NCBI GenBank assembly: GCA_039817385.1
Contig: JBCBVY010000001.1
Coordinates: forward strand, 496,001 to 560,000
Reading direction: 5' to 3'
DNA length: 64,000 nt
Source of the DNA: JBCBCP01 sp039817385
Lineage (GTDB): Bacteria > Pseudomonadota > Alphaproteobacteria > Rhodobacterales > Rhodobacteraceae
In this document: piece after piece, positions 61,086 through 64,000 of the stretch
How positions within the stretch are numbered: position 1 is the first letter of the stretch
How the letters are laid out: each line of letters begins with the position of its first letter
Position numbers and translations under genes: made by a program
The notes under the pieces: model-generated
The model's input: the letters and a program-made list of their open reading frames with translations, nothing else
Databases searched by the model: none
What the model was told of the DNA's origin: nothing

Positions 61086-62738
61086 CTACACCTCGATCGT
61101 CTTGGGCCGCCGCCGCTCGAACCACATCACGATCAAAAGGCGCGTGACGAAGATGGCGGTGAAGACAGAGGTGAGAATGCCAAGCCCCAGCGTGATCGCA
61201 AAGCCCCGCACCGGGCCAGAGCCCATCGCAAAGAGGATCACGGCAGTAATGAAGGTGGTGATGTTAGCGTCAAGGATGGCCGACAGCGCCTTTTCATAGC
61301 CCAGCTCAATCGCGCGCGCCGGTCCCTTGGCTGTCTTCAGCTCTTCGCGAATGCGCTCGAAGATCAGCACATTCGCGTCCACCGCCATACCAACCGTCAG
61401 CACGATGCCAGCGATCCCCGGCAAGGTCAGCGTCGCCCCGATAACGGAAAGCATGCCGAAGATCAGGCCGATATTCACGATCAGCGCAAGATTGGCAAAC
61501 AGGCCAAAGAGGCCATAGCTAAGCCCCATAAACACAAGGACGCCCGCAAACGCCACGACGGTCGCGACCCGGCCCGCGTCAATGCTGTCCTGACCAAGCT
61601 GCGGACCAACCGTGTTCTGCGTCAGAAAGACCAGTTCGGCTGGCAAGGCACCTGCGCGCAGCAGAACCGCAAGACGGGTCGATTCCTCAACCGTGAAGCG
61701 TCCGGTGATGATGCCCGAGCCGCCCGGAATGTGGCTTTGGATGGTCGGTGCGCTGACTACCTCGCTGTCGAGCACAATCGCGAAGGGAGAGCCAATATTT
61801 TCGGCGGTGTAGTCCCCGAATTTGCGCGCGCCGGAGGTGTTGAAGCGGAAATTGACCGCCGGGTTGCCGTTCTGATCAAAAGCGGGCTGCGCATCGACCA
61901 GCTCTTCGCCCGTCACAACCGGGGCCTCTTCGATCACATAAAACACCCCGGGCTCATCCAACGACGGCACAAGGTCATTGCCGATGCCGGGGACGGTGTT
62001 TTCATCCGTGGTGCGTGTCACAACCGGGTGAAAGGTCAGCTGCGCAGTAGTGCCAATGATCTCGATCAGTTCGGCAGCCGAACCAAGGCCCGGCACCTCG
62101 ATCAGGATGCGGTCCTCGCCCTGGCGCTGGATGCTGGGCTCGCGCGTGCCAACCTCGTCAATGCGGCGGCGCACGATTTCGAGGCTCTGCTGCATCGTAC
62201 GTTCATTGGTGGCAAGCTGTTCGGCCTCGCTCAGCGTCACGATGAAGACATCGCCATCGGCGCGCACTTCGATGTCCGTGCCGCCTGCGCCGGTCAGCGT
62301 CTGCACGGGGCGGGCCAGCGCGCGCACCGCCTCGAGGACCCGCGGCATGTCGTCGGCGTTCTGAATGCGGGCGCGGATCTCGCCCGGGGGCATGTCGGGC
62401 ACGCGGCGCAGCGGCGTGATCTCGCGCACCGCGTCCCGGACCTCGGGCCACATGGCCAGCATCCGGGCCGCGTAGACGTCGCTCAGCTGCACTTCGGCAA
62501 GCAGTTGCACCCCGCCGCGCAGATCAAGGCCAAGGTTCACGAGGCTCGACGGCATCCACGCGGGCCACTGCGCCAGCGCGCTTTGGTTCCCGGGCGTGTC
62601 AAACCCCGCCTCAATCGCGGCGGCGGCGTCATTGTGCCCCTCAACGCGGGTGTAGAACCCGTTGGGCAGCGCAAGGATCAGCCCCGCCGCCACCACCGTC
62701 CAGATCAGCAGCCGCCGAAAGAGGGGGATTTGCAGCAT
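61086..62738 (-). CDS. secD: Protein translocase subunit SecD
   Basis: SecD forms the main periplasmic part of the SecDF translocation enhancer. The 550-residue protein has LGLDLRGGVQLLAEV, IEVPGLGSAAELIEIIGTTA, and the P1 head region followed by six C-terminal helices with AVDANVLIFERIREELK. The length is somewhat shorter than E. coli (about 615) but normal for alphaproteobacteria. It starts 2 bases after yajC. Confidence 0.97.
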   Translation of the reverse strand: MLQIPLFRRLLIWTVVAAGLILALPNGFYTRVEGHNDAAAAIEAGFDTPGNQSALAQWPAWMPSSLVNLGLDLRGGVQLLAEVQLSDVYAARMLAMWPEVRDAVREITPLRRVPDMPPGEIRARIQNADDMPRVLEAVRALARPVQTLTGAGGTDIEVRADGDVFIVTLSEAEQLATNERTMQQSLEIVRRRIDEVGTREPSIQRQGEDRILIEVPGLGSAAELIEIIGTTAQLTFHPVVTRTTDENTVPGIGNDLVPSLDEPGVFYVIEEAPVVTGEELVDAQPAFDQNGNPAVNFRFNTSGARKFGDYTAENIGSPFAIVLDSEVVSAPTIQSHIPGGSGIITGRFTVEESTRLAVLLRAGALPAELVFLTQNTVGPQLGQDSIDAGRVATVVAFAGVLVFMGLSYGLFGLFANLALIVNIGLIFGMLSVIGATLTLPGIAGIVLTVGMAVDANVLIFERIREELKTAKGPARAIELGYEKALSAILDANITTFITAVILFAMGSGPVRGFAITLGLGILTSVFTAIFVTRLLIVMWFERRRPKTIEV

Positions 62739-62739
62739 G

Positions 62740-63021
62740 TTACTTCGCCGGTTCGGTCTTGGAGCGGACGGCGGCGATGGTGTTCTGTACCACGCGGACC
62801 TTCACGCCGTCAGCGATCTCCACGTCGATCTCGCCCTTGTCGTCATAGACCTTCACGACCTTGCCCACGAGGCCCCCTTGGGTGACCACCACGTCATTGC
62901 GGCGCAGCGCCTCGACCATCGCCTGATGCTCTTTGACCTTTTTCTGCTGCGGGCGGATCAGCAGGAAATACATGATCAGGAAGATCAGGATCAGCGGAAC
63001 AAATTGGGCGAGCGCTTCCAT
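62740..63021 (-). CDS. yajC: Preprotein translocase subunit YajC
   Basis: YajC is a small partner of SecDF. The 93-residue protein has one N-terminal membrane helix (FVPLILIFLIMYFLLI) and the conserved RPQQKKVKEHQAMVEAL and GGLVGKVVKV region. It is first in the yajC-secD-secF order on the minus strand. The start is divergent from the next gene, with 101 bases between. Confidence 0.96.
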   Translation of the reverse strand: MEALAQFVPLILIFLIMYFLLIRPQQKKVKEHQAMVEALRRNDVVVTQGGLVGKVVKVYDDKGEIDVEIADGVKVRVVQNTIAAVRSKTEPAK

Positions 63022-63122
63022 GTAGAGGTCCTTTGGTAGGTTTGCGCCTAGGTAAGCGGGCCGCGGTGGAGGCGCAAGGCGGAATGGCTGGATTCGCGGC
63101 GCGTTCTGGCTAGGGTTGCGGC

Positions 63123-64000
63123 ATGGAGTGGTTCTTTACCGGTTTGCAATTTGTCGGCGGAGTTGTCGCGCTAGGCGTCGGTGCCGCGGCGCTGGCGCTC
63201 TTCGTGGATTTCGTGCGTAGCGCAAAGCTGCGCGAGCCGATGGGTTTTGCGCAGGTCCACCCGGCGCTGGTACTGATCGGCGTGACGCTTTACGCCTTCG
63301 TGGCGTTGCTGCTGCTGGCTGGGGTGGTCATCCTGATTGCGCAGGTGATCGCCTTGCCGTTCGACGTGTCGGACGCGGACACGCGGTCAGAGTTCCTCTT
63401 CTACATCCTACGCCTCGCTGGGCTTGTCACCGTGCTGGGCGCGGTCATAGCCCTGCCCTTCACGATCATACGCCTGCGCCTGACGCAAAAACAGACGGAC
63501 ACCGCGACCGAAGGGCTGCTGAACGACAAGATCAACGCCGCGACGGAGAGCCTTTATGCGCGGCGGCAGGTAACCAAGTGGACGCGGAAGGAAGGGCACA
63601 AAGACGTCTGGGAAGACGACATCGTCCAACGCTGCGCCGCTATCGACCGACTGGAGGGGCTGGCCAAAGACAACCCCGCCGAGATCCCCCGCATAGCGCG
63701 GATGCTGTCCGTTTTTGTGCGCGAGTTGTCGAAGGAGGTGCCCCCCGTAGATATGCCAGAAGACGTGCCAGTTGATGAGATACGGGACTCGGCCGATGCC
63801 CTGCCCGCTCTGCGCTCGGATTTGGAGAAGGCCGCACAAACGCTCGGCCGCCTTACCCGATACGCAAAGGAGAACGGCAGCCCGCTGCACGGTGGAGAAG
63901 TCGACCTGCGCGGCGCAAATTTGCAGCGCGCGGACCTGCGAGGCCTCGACTTTGAAAAAGCGCGCTTCGAGGGCGCGCGATTGCAGGGGGCGGTCCTCAT
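63123..64000 (+). CDS. Membrane protein with C-terminal pentapeptide repeats (3' end cut by window)
   Basis: The frame from the ATG at 63123 stays open to the end of the window (292 residues) and is divergent from yajC. It starts with a hydrophobic helix (TGLQFVGGVVALGVGAAALA), has two more (LVLIGVTLYAFVALLLLAG and a following one), a soluble region with a coiled-coil-like part, and then the beginning of pentapeptide repeats (DLRGANLQRADLRGLDFEKA), which form a square beta helix. The C-terminus lies beyond the window. Such proteins are common in roseobacters; the role is unknown. Confidence 0.85.
   Translation, partial: MEWFFTGLQFVGGVVALGVGAAALALFVDFVRSAKLREPMGFAQVHPALVLIGVTLYAFVALLLLAGVVILIAQVIALPFDVSDADTRSEFLFYILRLAGLVTVLGAVIALPFTIIRLRLTQKQTDTATEGLLNDKINAATESLYARRQVTKWTRKEGHKDVWEDDIVQRCAAIDRLEGLAKDNPAEIPRIARMLSVFVRELSKEVPPVDMPEDVPVDEIRDSADALPALRSDLEKAAQTLGRLTRYAKENGSPLHGGEVDLRGANLQRADLRGLDFEKARFEGARLQGAVL

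Noticed and set aside
1..64000. CRISPR arrays, insertion sequences, rRNA genes and riboswitches
   Set aside because: No spaced identical repeats, transposase motifs, rRNA sequence or recognisable riboswitch consensus was seen on either strand.

Overview
The window is GC-rich, densely packed alphaproteobacterial chromosome, most likely from a marine Rhodobacteraceae/Roseobacter-group bacterium. The evidence is a complete Rhodobacter-type gene transfer agent (GTA) cluster ending beside cysE, the fabD-fabG-acpP-fabF-mltG block, a DddP-type DMSP lyase whose metal-ligand numbering matches characterised roseobacter enzymes, and System I cytochrome c maturation genes. There is no integrase, transposase, CRISPR array or rRNA; one tRNA-Leu (UAG) is present.

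Layout. 1-2.5 kb: end of pdhB (pyruvate dehydrogenase E1 beta), an unexpected small membrane protein, and pdhC (E2). 2.6-4.1 kb: a small membrane protein converging on cysE, and a short GTA-linked gene. 4.1-18.1 kb: the GTA structural cluster g1 to g15 on the minus strand (terminase, portal, protease, capsid, connectors, tail, hub, peptidase, host-contact protein), preceded by a predicted promoter and an intrinsic terminator. 18.2-24.4 kb: fatty-acid synthesis genes plus mltG, with a GNAT gene and a ureohydrolase inserted between acpP and fabF. 24.5-32.2 kb: a cytochrome b561-YceI fusion, a second YceI, the rpsF-rpsR-rplI operon, a signal-less NMT1/THI5-like protein, trigger factor, a tandem PilJ-domain secreted protein and tRNA-Leu.

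32.3-36.4 kb: a Hint-domain protein, the NAD(P)H-hydrate repair genes (apparently frameshifted), and glnB-glnA. 36.5-43.6 kb: an orphan membrane protein, a lytic transglycosylase, a DUF3445 gene pair, dddP, a membrane methyltransferase resembling methanethiol S-methyltransferase, and a hydrolase-OsmC fusion. 43.6-54.8 kb: a repeat-rich intergenic region, bioY, purB, a predicted caspase-fold protein with a basic coiled coil, an unannotated 54-residue exported peptide, a FliG-like protein, a lipid A-type acyltransferase, a DUF1223 protein and aconitase. 54.8-64 kb: a DOPA-dioxygenase pseudogene, ccmABCDG, an Mth938-like protein, a TSUP gene with an internal stop, secF, secD, yajC and the start of a pentapeptide-repeat membrane protein.

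Three genes appear broken (nnr, the DOPA dioxygenase and TSUP); at least the T-run case could be a sequencing error. The best candidates for new biology are the caspase-like coiled-coil protein with a palindrome upstream, the dddP/MddA-like neighbourhood, the promoter-terminator arrangement ahead of the GTA, and the membrane protein inside the pdh operon. All functions are assigned by reading the translations and recalling family motifs; no database search was run.
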